Source of the DNA: Candidatus Delongbacteria bacterium
GTDB lineage: Bacteria; Bacteroidota; Bacteroidia; Bacteroidales; ML635J-15
DNA length: 12,826 bases
Reading direction: 5' to 3'
NCBI GenBank assembly: GCA_027858215.1
Contig: JAQIDD010000184.1
Span: 1 to 12,826 of the forward strand
The notes under the pieces are model-generated. The model ran no database searches and was not told the DNA's origin. It saw nothing but the letters and a program-made list of their open reading frames with translations. Below are positions 6,375 through 12,826 of this stretch, piece after piece. The position numbers were made by a program, and so were the translations under genes. The first letter of the stretch is position 1. Each line of letters begins with the position of its first letter.

Positions 6375-8294
6375 ATGACTGTATTAGATTCAAAAATACC
6401 GGAAGGTCCCCTTGCAGATAAGTGGACAAATCATAAAAATTCACTCAAACTGGTAAGCCCTGCCAATAAGAAGAAAATGGAAATCATCATGGTTGGAACC
6501 GGTGTTGCAGGTGCAGCAGCAGCAGCCAGCCTTGGTCAGATGGGTTACAAAGTGAAAGTGTTTTGTTACCAGGATTCTCCCAGGAGAGCACATTCCGTAG
6601 CTGCCCAGGGAGGTATCAACGCATCTAAGAATTACCGCAACGATAATGATTCCGATTATCGCTTGTTTTACGATATGCTCAAAGGTGGCGATTTCAGAGC
6701 GAGGGAAGCCAATGTGTATCGTGCTGCCGAAGTGAGCAACAGCATCATTGATCAACTAACCGCACAAGGGGTTCCTTTTGCCCGGGAATACGGTGGAACC
6801 CTTGCTACACGTTCTTTTGGCGGTGTTCAGGTGTCACGGACATTTTATGCCTCCGGGCAAACCGGACAACAGGTATTGCTTGGGTCTTATACTGCCCTGA
6901 AAAGACAAATAGCCAAAGGAAACGTAACCATGTATTCACGCAGGCAAATGCTTGATATCGTTGTGAAAGACGGACAAACTCAGGGCATCGTTTGCCGGAA
7001 TCTGGTTACAGGTGAAATGGAAAGGTATGCAGCGCATGCTGTGGTACTGGCTACTGGTGGTTACGGTACCATTTATTTCCTGTCTACATTGGCTGTTAAT
7101 GCTAGTGGTGCTGCTGCATACACAGCTTATAAACGAGGTGCGTTTTTTGCCAATCCCAGCTTTATTCAGATACACCCTTCATGCATCCCACAGCTCAATG
7201 AATACCAGTCAAAACTTACATTGATGTCTGAATCCCTGAGAAACGACGGACGTGTATGGGTGCCAAAAGAAAAAGGCGATAAACGTAAACCCGGAGACAT
7301 CCCTGTTGAAGAAAGGGATTATTACCTGGAAAGAAGATACCCTGCTTTTGGGAACCTGGTTCCCCGTGATATTGCGTCACGCGCAGCAAAAGAACGCTGT
7401 GATGCCGGATATGGTGTGGGCGAAACAGGGTACGCTGTGTATCTTGATTTTGCAGATGCCATCAAAGCACAAGGCAAGAAAACAATCAAAGCAAAATATG
7501 GAAACCTGTTTGACCTGTATCAGAAAATTACAGGAGAAAATCCTTATCAGCAGCCCATGAAAATATACCCTGCCGGACATTATACAATGGGAGGAATTTG
7601 GGTAGATTATAACCTCATGACTACAGTGCCGGGCTTGTTTGCCATCGGAGAAGCCAATTTTTCAGACCATGGTGCCAATCGTCTTGGAGCAAGCTCACTG
7701 ATGCAGGGGTCTGGTGATGGTTATTTCATTTTGCCTTACACCATCGGCGGTTACCTCGCTGATAAAATTAAATCCAAACCTCTGTCAACCGATGATCCCG
7801 AATTTGAAAAAGTTGAAAACGAAGCCAAAAATAAGATTGAAAGATTGATGAACATCAAAGGAAATACATCCCCGCTGGCTTTTCATAAAAAACTTGGTAA
7901 AATCATGTGGGATCATGCCGGGATGGCAAGGAATGAAGAAGGTTTGAAAAAGGGACTGAAAGAAGTAACTGACCTGGAAGAGGAATTCTATAAAGATTTA
8001 AAACTTACCGGTGATACAAGCAGCATGAATCAACCGCTTGAAAAAGCCCTGCGTGTAGCTGCATCCTTTGAAATTTCCAGGTTGATGTTGCGTGATGCAC
8101 TGAACAGAAAAGAGTCCTGTGGAGCACATTTCCGCGAAGAATATCAGACTGAGGACGGCGAGGCCATGAGAAATGATGATCAATACATGTACGTGGCAGC
8201 CTGGCAATACAAAGGTGATGGCAAAGAACCTGTATTGCACAAAGAAGAGCTGAAGTTTGAATTTGTTACTCCAACCAAACGTAGCTATAAATAG
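6375..8294 (+). CDS. sdhA: Succinate dehydrogenase/fumarate reductase, flavoprotein subunit
   Basis: This is the catalytic subunit that interconverts succinate and fumarate on covalently bound FAD. Its 639 residues fit the b558-type family. The dinucleotide-binding motif GTGVAG is at 41-46. The FAD-attachment histidine is in RRAHSVAAQGG (His73). LVPRDIASRA (328-337) holds the active-site arginine (Arg331), HYTMGG (402-407) the substrate-binding histidine, and ANRLGASSLMQG (434-445) a second conserved arginine. The C-terminal helical domain ends at about residue 610. It follows sdhC by 20 bases and precedes sdhB by 37, so the three form one complex on the cytoplasmic face of the inner membrane. 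The alternative name is frdA. Nothing looks broken. Confidence 0.97.
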   Translation: MTVLDSKIPEGPLADKWTNHKNSLKLVSPANKKKMEIIMVGTGVAGAAAAASLGQMGYKVKVFCYQDSPRRAHSVAAQGGINASKNYRNDNDSDYRLFYDMLKGGDFRAREANVYRAAEVSNSIIDQLTAQGVPFAREYGGTLATRSFGGVQVSRTFYASGQTGQQVLLGSYTALKRQIAKGNVTMYSRRQMLDIVVKDGQTQGIVCRNLVTGEMERYAAHAVVLATGGYGTIYFLSTLAVNASGAAAYTAYKRGAFFANPSFIQIHPSCIPQLNEYQSKLTLMSESLRNDGRVWVPKEKGDKRKPGDIPVEERDYYLERRYPAFGNLVPRDIASRAAKERCDAGYGVGETGYAVYLDFADAIKAQGKKTIKAKYGNLFDLYQKITGENPYQQPMKIYPAGHYTMGGIWVDYNLMTTVPGLFAIGEANFSDHGANRLGASSLMQGSGDGYFILPYTIGGYLADKIKSKPLSTDDPEFEKVENEAKNKIERLMNIKGNTSPLAFHKKLGKIMWDHAGMARNEEGLKKGLKEVTDLEEEFYKDLKLTGDTSSMNQPLEKALRVAASFEISRLMLRDALNRKESCGAHFREEYQTEDGEAMRNDDQYMYVAAWQYKGDGKEPVLHKEELKFEFVTPTKRSYK

Positions 8295-8331
8295 AATTTT
8301 ATTTACAAATGAAGTATAAAAAACAGATAAG

Positions 8332-9093
8332 ATGAAACTTACACTCAAGATCTGGCGGCAAAAAAGTCCTAAAGATGAAGGCAAATTTGAGACTTATCAA
8401 CTTGATAATGCATCCCAGGATATGACTTTCCTCGAAATGCTGGACGCTATGAATGAAAAACTCATATCAGAAGACAAAGACCCGGTGGCATTTGAACATG
8501 ATTGCAGGGAAGGTATTTGCGGTTCATGTGCCATGATGATCAACGGAAAACCTCACGGGCCGGGAAAAGAAATTACCACGTGCCAGCTTAACATGAAAGC
8601 GTTTAAGGATGGTGATACCATTATGGTTGAACCATGGCGTACAAATTCATTCCCTATCATAAAAGACCTCGTTGTGGATCGTAGTGCATTTGAGAAGATT
8701 ATGGAAGCCGGGGGTTTTATTGATGTGGATGTAGCTGCTGTCCCTGATGCCAACGCATATCCTGTTGAAAAACATAAGGCTGAAGAAGCGTTTGATGCGG
8801 CTGAATGTATTGGATGTGGGGCTTGTGTTGCAGCCTGTAAAAACTCTTCTGCCATGTTGTTTGTTGCTGCCAAAGTATCACAGTATGCACTTTTGCCACA
8901 AGGTAAAATAGAAGGTGTCCAACGCGCATGGAATATGCTTATGAAAATGGATGAGCTGGGCTTTGGTTCGTGTGCCAATACAGGTGCTTGTGAAACCGAA
9001 TGCCCGAAAGGTATCAGCCTGGCTCACATCGCAAGATTAAACCGTGAATTTATTAAAGCCGGTTTTACCAAATTAGCCGGAGAAAAACGATAA
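8332..9093 (+). CDS. sdhB: Succinate dehydrogenase/fumarate reductase, iron-sulfur subunit
   Basis: This subunit carries electrons between the flavin and the haems through three clusters. The 253 residues include the [2Fe-2S] ligands Cys58, Cys63, Cys66 and Cys84 (CREGICGSC and a later CQL). The ferredoxin-like half has CIGCGACVAAC (159-169) and CANTGACETECPKG (214-227). By analogy with known SdhB proteins, Cys159, 162, 165 and 224 hold [4Fe-4S] and Cys169, 214 and 220 hold [3Fe-4S]. All expected ligands are present. An eight-codon reading frame at 8309-8335 ends in a TGA that overlaps this ATG. The malic enzyme gene follows after 21 bases. The alternative name is frdB. Confidence 0.97.
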   Translation: MKLTLKIWRQKSPKDEGKFETYQLDNASQDMTFLEMLDAMNEKLISEDKDPVAFEHDCREGICGSCAMMINGKPHGPGKEITTCQLNMKAFKDGDTIMVEPWRTNSFPIIKDLVVDRSAFEKIMEAGGFIDVDVAAVPDANAYPVEKHKAEEAFDAAECIGCGACVAACKNSSAMLFVAAKVSQYALLPQGKIEGVQRAWNMLMKMDELGFGSCANTGACETECPKGISLAHIARLNREFIKAGFTKLAGEKR

Positions 9094-9114
9094 CCTTATA
9101 ATTTTAAATACATT

Positions 9115-10569
9115 ATGGAAAAAATAAAACTTGATCTCAGTAACCTGGATAAGGTTTTTCCTGAAAATTTCACAGAGGAACAAATAGCCAATGCCAAAAC
9201 AGTGTTCCTGAAAACTCTGGCAAAATCAAGCCACAAATTTTACAGTGGAAAAATACAAACAATCCCCAAGGCACCTGTGCCTGGCTTTAACTGGTTCAAT
9301 GTATGGTACACACCCGGGGTATCAAAAATTTCAACCAGCATACGTGATGATAACAGCCTGTCATTCGAGTTGTCTAACCGTGGCAATATGGTGGCTGTTG
9401 TCAGTGATAGTACCCGCGTGCTGGGTGATGGTGATGTAACACCTCCCGGCGGCCTTGGCGTGATGGAAGGAAAAGTTTTCCTGATGAAATACCTTGGTGG
9501 CGTGGATGCAGTGGCTCTATGTGTGAACAGTTATAATGACAAAGGTGAACATGATCCGGATAAAATCATTGATTTTGTAAAAATGCTTGAACCCAGTTTT
9601 GGAGCTGTTAACCTGGAAGATATTTCCCAGCCAAACTGTTTTAAAGTGCTTGACACCCTGCGTGAAGAATGTGATATCCCCGTATGGCACGATGATGCCC
9701 AGGGAACAGCATCCGTTACGTTGGCAGGCTTAATCAATGCATTGAAAATCGCCGGTAAAAAAATGGAGGATGTTAAAATTGTGATGTTGGGTGCAGGAGC
9801 ATCCAACACTACCATTGCACGTTTATTGTTAGCTGCTGGCAGTAATCCTGATAACCTGATCTTGTTTGATTCAAAATCTTCATTGCATATTGACAGGGAT
9901 GATATCCGTCAAAATAAGGCCTTTTACAGAAAATGGGAATTGTCTGAAAAAACAAATCCCAATAAAATTACAGACATCGGAGAAGCAATGAAAGGCGCTG
10001 ATGTGTTGATTGCCTTATCAAAACCAGGCCCCGATACAGTAAAACCAGCCTGGATATCCTCTATGGCCGAGAAATCCATTGTATTTACCTGCGCCAATCC
10101 TGTGCCGGAAATTTATCCTTATGCTGCCAAAGAAGCAGGTGCTTTTATTACAGCCACAGGACGTGGTGATTTCCCCAACCAGGTGAACAATTCCCTCGGT
10201 TTTCCGGGTATCCTGAAAGGCGCCCTGATGGTACGTGCCCACAGTATTACCGATAACATGGCTGTTGCAGCCGCTGAATCACTGGCTAAATATGCTGAAA
10301 AACGCGGCATCAACCCGGATGATATCATCCCGAAAATGGATGAAAGTTCCGTGTTCCCTGAAGAAGCTGCTGATGTTGCAATGCAGGCAATCAAAGATGG
10401 TGTGGCACGTGTACATCTTTCCCGTGAAGAAGCTTTTAACATCGCCAAAAAGGATATTGACTTTGCACGTGGTCTTACTCATCACCTGATGGATGAAAAC
10501 TACATTGATACCGTACCGCAGGAACTGCTTGATGATGCATTGAAAGCGGCGGTTGATGAAGTAAAATAA
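9115..10569 (+). CDS. NAD(P)-dependent malic enzyme (oxaloacetate-decarboxylating)
   Basis: It catalyses malate + NAD(P)+ to pyruvate + CO2 + NAD(P)H, or the reverse carboxylation. The 484 residues are a malic domain plus a Rossmann domain; there is no C-terminal phosphotransacetylase domain as in the long MaeB type. Visible motifs are YTPGVS (65-70, catalytic Tyr65) and PGGLGVMEGK (111-120, a likely catalytic lysine). NLEDIS (166-171) and HDDAQGTA (192-199) carry the metal-binding acidic residues. The dinucleotide loop is GAGASN (226-231), and TCANPVPEI (325-333) and GRGDFPNQVNN (349-359) follow. HDDAQGT and VLGDGDV differ from the more common HDDQHGT and LGLGNIG, which points to a distinct subfamily. 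NAD or NADP preference is unresolved. It is last in the cluster and linked by substrate to the fumarase. Confidence 0.93.
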   Translation: MEKIKLDLSNLDKVFPENFTEEQIANAKTVFLKTLAKSSHKFYSGKIQTIPKAPVPGFNWFNVWYTPGVSKISTSIRDDNSLSFELSNRGNMVAVVSDSTRVLGDGDVTPPGGLGVMEGKVFLMKYLGGVDAVALCVNSYNDKGEHDPDKIIDFVKMLEPSFGAVNLEDISQPNCFKVLDTLREECDIPVWHDDAQGTASVTLAGLINALKIAGKKMEDVKIVMLGAGASNTTIARLLLAAGSNPDNLILFDSKSSLHIDRDDIRQNKAFYRKWELSEKTNPNKITDIGEAMKGADVLIALSKPGPDTVKPAWISSMAEKSIVFTCANPVPEIYPYAAKEAGAFITATGRGDFPNQVNNSLGFPGILKGALMVRAHSITDNMAVAAAESLAKYAEKRGINPDDIIPKMDESSVFPEEAADVAMQAIKDGVARVHLSREEAFNIAKKDIDFARGLTHHLMDENYIDTVPQELLDDALKAAVDEVK

Positions 10570-10592
10570 ATTTTTTCATAAGCATGATTTTT

Positions 10593-10627
10593 AAACGCTC
10601 CGTGTTTTGCGGGGCGTTTTTATTTTT
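10593..10627 (+). terminator. Rho-independent terminator of the malic enzyme cluster
   Basis: AACGCTCCG (10594-10602) pairs with CGGGGCGTT (10610-10618) as nine base pairs including one G-T, around a seven-base loop. It is followed by a T-rich run with single A interruptions. It lies 24 bases after the malic enzyme stop codon. Confidence 0.85.
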
Positions 10628-10635
10628 ATTTGTTC

Positions 10636-10800
10636 GCCACCCTCCGGGTCGGTGTACGGCTTATAGCCGTATGCTGCTCTGCGGGTGTTGATGGTGTTTT
10701 TTAGGGAGCTTCGCCTGTCGCTCCTGAAAAACACACAACACCAACACATCGCAGCACACGGGCTGCCAGCCTTCCGCCTGGCGCAGGTGATTGCAGAGAC
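10636..10800. repeat. GC-rich palindromic intergenic element
   Basis: From 10631 to 10800 I count 99 G or C in 170 bases (58%), against 43 in the next 150 (29%). The element is full of dyads: ACCC-TCC-GGGT (10639-10649); TACGGCT-TAT-AGCCGTA (10655-10671); a 100-base imperfect dyad from AGCCGT (10665) to CGGGCT (10764) centred on the loop at 10710-10719 between GGGAGC and GCTCCT; and GCCAG (10765-10769) with CTGGC (10778-10782). AGCCGTA could pair either with TACGGCT on its left or with the far arm of the large dyad, so two exclusive folds are possible. It could be a REP/BIME-like repeat or small non-autonomous mobile element, or less likely a structured RNA. No convincing protein is encoded. 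Confidence 0.6.
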
Positions 10801-10951
10801 CTTATTTGGCATAAAATTAAATGGCGTTTTTTTTGTAAATTATATGACTGTGTAACAATGTAAACAGCAAAATTTGCAACGCAGAAAAATGGCAAAAGAA
10901 CAAGTCAAAATGTATAGGTTATTTTCTTACATGCCCTTAATGTAGCACTAT
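10801..10951. other. AT-rich spacer after the GC-rich element
   Basis: About 150 bases at 29% GC, between the palindromic element and the stop codon of the minus-strand aminotransferase. I see no gene, no clear terminator for the aminotransferase and no promoter with both elements. Confidence 0.5.
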
Positions 10952-12076
10952 TTAAAAAAACTCCAAAATGGTTGTTGTGATAGTGTTCAATTGTGATTCT
11001 GATAATTCTGTGTGCATTGGCAGCGACAACACTTCATCTTTTAACATAGCAGATACCGGGAAAAATGCGTCATCATGTTCATACGCTTCAAAGGCTTTTT
11101 GGGCATGCAACGGTACAGGGTAATAGATGGCGCATGGAATGCCATTGTCAAGCAAATGCTTTTTTAAGTCATCGCGTTTGCCGTTGGTGATGCGTATGGT
11201 GTATTGATGAAAGCAATGTGTTGACCATTCCGCACGTTTTGGTGTCATGATGTGTGCACAGGATGAAAGTGCCGAGTCATAATAATCAGCAGCTCGTTGC
11301 CTGGCTTTGTTGTAATCATCCAGCCGTGGTAATTTGGCATTCAACACGGCGGCCTGTATGCTATCTAGACGGCTGTTCACGCCAATTCTGTCGTGATAAT
11401 ATTTTTTGCTAGACCCGTGATTGACAATGCTGCGGATTTTTTCACCAAGGGCATCATCGTTGGTAAACAAGGCTCCACCATCTCCATAACAACCCAGGTT
11501 TTTGGACGGGAAAAACGATGTGCACCCGATGTGGCCGATAGTGCCTGCTTTGGCTTGTTCTCCGGATTTGAATGTATAATCGCTGCCAATGGCTTGTGCG
11601 GTATCTTCAATGATATACAGGTTGTAACCCTCTGCCATTTTCATCAATGGTTCCATATCCGCTGTTTGTCCAAACAGATGCACTGGCACGATGGCTTTGG
11701 TTTGGGGAGTGATCATTTGTTGTACCTGGTGAATATCCATCAAAAAAGTTTCAGGACTAACATCCACCAACACTGGCTTCAATCCCAGCAATGCAATGAC
11801 TTCAACAGTTGCAATAAAGGTAAAGTCGGTTGTAATGACTTCATCTCCCGGTTGTAAATCCAGGGCCATCATGGCAATTTGAAGCGCATCTGTACCATTC
11901 CCGCATCCCACAGCATGTTTTACCTGCATGTATTCAGCCAGTTTTGACTCAAATGCCTTTACCTGTGGACCTTTAATGAATGCTGTATTCTCAATAACAT
12001 CTGCAATGCCTGCATCTATTTCGCTCTGTATTTTTTTGTATTGATTATAAAGGTCAACCATTTGAATTTTTTCCAT
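10952..12076 (-). CDS. PLP-dependent sugar aminotransferase, DegT/DnrJ/EryC1/StrS family (WbpE-like)
   Basis: This is a cytoplasmic fold-type I aminotransferase that puts an amino group on a nucleotide-linked keto sugar, usually for O-antigen, capsule or glycoprotein glycans. I chose the ATG at 12076, giving 374 residues, because MEKIQMVDLYNQY is the normal family start. A frame from 12121 would add 15 unlikely residues. Motifs are GCGNGTDAL (57-65), the PLP-nitrogen aspartate in EDTAQA (Asp158), and the PLP-binding lysine in SFFPSKNLGCYGDGG (Lys192). TFIATVEVIALLG (86-98) and GCTSFFPSKNLGCYGDGGA most resemble the WbpE/WlbC branch, which acts on UDP-2-acetamido-2-deoxy-3-oxo-glucuronate. Other 3- or 4-keto sugars remain possible. 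No other sugar-nucleotide gene lies in the window. No good promoter was found. Confidence 0.92.
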   Translation of the reverse strand: MEKIQMVDLYNQYKKIQSEIDAGIADVIENTAFIKGPQVKAFESKLAEYMQVKHAVGCGNGTDALQIAMMALDLQPGDEVITTDFTFIATVEVIALLGLKPVLVDVSPETFLMDIHQVQQMITPQTKAIVPVHLFGQTADMEPLMKMAEGYNLYIIEDTAQAIGSDYTFKSGEQAKAGTIGHIGCTSFFPSKNLGCYGDGGALFTNDDALGEKIRSIVNHGSSKKYYHDRIGVNSRLDSIQAAVLNAKLPRLDDYNKARQRAADYYDSALSSCAHIMTPKRAEWSTHCFHQYTIRITNGKRDDLKKHLLDNGIPCAIYYPVPLHAQKAFEAYEHDDAFFPVSAMLKDEVLSLPMHTELSESQLNTITTTILEFF

Positions 12077-12121
12077 AGCATGAATTTTTTTACGAAAATA
12101 ATAAGTTTTGATGTAAAACAT

Positions 12122-12232
12122 AAATGATTTGATTTATTATGCGTGACAATCCGGGATACTGTCATGAAAAAGTATGTATAGGGAGTTTTTCTACATTAGG
12201 GTTTTGAAGTATCGTTTCAGCAATCACACTGA
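12122..12232. other. Intergenic spacer upstream of the aminotransferase
   Basis: Nothing firm is seen. A TATGTTTT (near 12115) resembles a -7 element for the aminotransferase, but no TTG sits at the right distance. A short TGACA/TGTCA dyad occurs near 12145-12165. Confidence 0.3.
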
Positions 12233-12622
12233 TTAATTTTTAAATCCCCAGTGTCTGCGGTGTTGCTGCAGGCTTTCATGCGAGGGATAAAAGCCTTTGG
12301 TTTCCGGCAGCAAAATGGCTTTCCCTTTTTCCATCCAGTGATAAACTGTAGGTAAAACCAATAAGGTGAGCAGGGTTGAAGTAACCAATCCGCCAATTAC
12401 GACAGTAGCAAGCGGAGATTGTACTTCAGAACCCGGGCCGGTATTGAAGCCATAGGCACAAAACCCAGTGAAGCAACCAGGGCTGTCATAAGCACAGGCC
12501 TGAGACGATCGGCAGCTCCGTCAATAACAGCTTTGCGTAATCCTTCACCTTCCTTTCTTAGTTCATTAAGATGTGATATCAGCACAATACCGTTAAGTAC
12601 AGCCACACCAAAAAGAAAAAAG
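12233..12622 (-). pseudogene. C-terminal remnant of a heavy-metal RND efflux pump (CusA/CzcA family), frameshifted
   Basis: Only the last 130 or so codons of a protein normally above 1000 residues are present. Reading down the minus strand, the first part gives LFGVAVLNGIVLIS, then RLRPVLMTALVASLGFVPMA, classic sequence of the late transmembrane region of cation pumps. After that the frame slips: one base is missing near 12446-12447. In the new frame the match resumes with NTGPGSEVQSPLATVVIGG and then LLTLLVLPTVYHWM, running to a TAA at 12235-12233. The tail ends HWGFKN. No start codon of its own or promoter is evident. The 5' part is replaced at about 12614-12622 by the tRNA-Lys terminator. 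An intact pump would export Cu, Ag, Zn, Co or Cd using proton flux; this copy cannot work. A sequencing error could explain the frameshift but not the truncation. Confidence 0.85.
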
Positions 12623-12644
12623 CCGCCCGGAATTCCGAACGGCT
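12611..12644 (-). terminator. Rho-independent terminator of tRNA-Lys
   Basis: On the minus strand AGCCG (12644-12640) pairs with CGGCT (12625-12621), with the inner self-complementary CGGAATTCCG and mismatches between. It is followed by TTTTTTCTTTTT. It begins ten bases after the tRNA CCA end. Its T-tract doubles as the first codons of the RND remnant. Confidence 0.75.
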
Positions 12645-12653
12645 TCATTTTCC

Positions 12654-12729
12654 TGGTGACTGATCGGAGGTTCGAACTCCGGACCCTCTGCTTAAAAGGC
12701 AGATGCTCTACCTGCTGAGCTAATCAGTC
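12654..12729 (-). tRNA. tRNA-Lys, anticodon UUU
   Basis: All arms fold on the minus strand. The acceptor GACTGAT pairs with ATCAGTC, and the D stem GCTC with GAGC. The anticodon stem TCTGC/GCAGA encloses the loop CTTTTAA, whose central TTT is the anticodon. The T stem CGGAG/CTCCG encloses TTCGAAC. The discriminator is A and the CCA end is encoded (12656-12654). The body is 73 bases plus CCA. No intron and no missing arm are seen. It reads AAA and AAG lysine codons and has its own promoter and terminator, so it appears to be transcribed alone. Confidence 0.97.
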
Positions 12730-12754
12730 AACCTTATTCCCTCAATTGGGAGTG

Positions 12755-12784
12755 CAAATATATATGCTGTATTTTAAAATCCAA
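12755..12784 (-). promoter_or_regulatory. tRNA-Lys promoter, perfect Bacteroidota consensus
   Basis: On the minus strand TTG (12784-12782), exactly 19 bases, then TATATTTG (12762-12755). Both elements and the spacing match the consensus. The tRNA 5' end at 12729 lies 26 bases after the -7 box, leaving a short leader to be trimmed. This is the strongest promoter match in the window. Confidence 0.75.
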
Positions 12785-12826
12785 AATATAATATTGATTT
12801 TTTATTTATTTTTTATGCAGTGATGT

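Noticed and set aside
10591..10895. Two minus-strand frames of 73 and 64 codons (10591-10812 and 10701-10895) across the terminator and the GC-rich element
   Set aside because: They overlap each other in different frames, run through an obvious terminator and inverted repeats, and show no family motif. They follow from the GC-rich palindromes.
11393..11857. A 154-codon plus-strand frame opposite the aminotransferase
   Set aside because: It lies fully inside a well-supported gene on the other strand and shows no recognisable domain.
12077..12121. Upstream ATG at 12121 as the start of the aminotransferase
   Set aside because: It adds 15 residues rich in Y, F and K that are not part of the family. 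The ATG at 12076 gives the standard MEKI..VDL.. start.
12397..12648. An 83-codon minus-strand frame taken as a complete small membrane protein
   Set aside because: Its first codons are the tRNA terminator and its last 11 or so are out-of-frame RND sequence. It is a chance frame inside a pseudogene.
1..12826. CRISPR array, complete insertion sequence, phage or defence system
   Set aside because: No regularly spaced repeats, transposase, integrase or defence-type domains were seen in any frame.

Overview
The window comes from a member of the Bacteroidota, most likely an anaerobic or facultative lineage near the Bacteroidales. The evidence is consistent across the window. Promoters fit the Bacteroidota pattern TTG-N19-TAnnTTTG, perfectly so in front of the tRNA gene. 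Most start codons lack a Shine-Dalgarno sequence. One lipoprotein has an acidic stretch directly after its lipobox cysteine. The succinate dehydrogenase/fumarate reductase is the type with a single five-helix cytochrome b subunit in the order C-A-B. I cannot name the genus.

Layout. Positions 1-1741 (minus strand) hold two tandem paralogous lipoproteins with an N-terminal DUF5011-like Ig-fold domain; the first is cut by the window edge. Divergent from them, sucC and sucD (1899-3936, plus) encode both subunits of succinyl-CoA synthetase. After a 275-base AT-rich intergenic region with a good promoter, a tightly packed plus-strand cluster (4212-10569) encodes a two-subunit iron-sulfur fumarase, the cytochrome b, flavoprotein and iron-sulfur subunits of succinate dehydrogenase/fumarate reductase, and an NAD(P)-dependent malic enzyme. 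It closes with a strong hairpin terminator. Next comes a GC-rich, highly palindromic intergenic element (about 10636-10800). A minus-strand PLP sugar aminotransferase of the DegT/WbpE type follows. The right end holds a broken C-terminal remnant of a heavy-metal RND pump and a tRNA-Lys(UUU) with its own promoter and terminator.

How the genes work together. Malic enzyme links pyruvate and malate, fumarase links malate and fumarate, the membrane complex links fumarate and succinate through the quinone pool, and SucCD links succinate and succinyl-CoA. Together they form one arm of the TCA cycle, which can run oxidatively or, under anaerobic conditions, reductively to succinate. The sequence does not fix the direction.

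No wholly new system can be defended here. The most unusual signals are: (i) the 58% GC dyad element after the malic enzyme; (ii) the RND fragment, which begins in the T-tract of the tRNA-Lys terminator and carries a frameshift; (iii) a 62-base identical tract between the two otherwise diverged lipoprotein genes; and (iv) an identical 14-base element at the same place inside two promoters.
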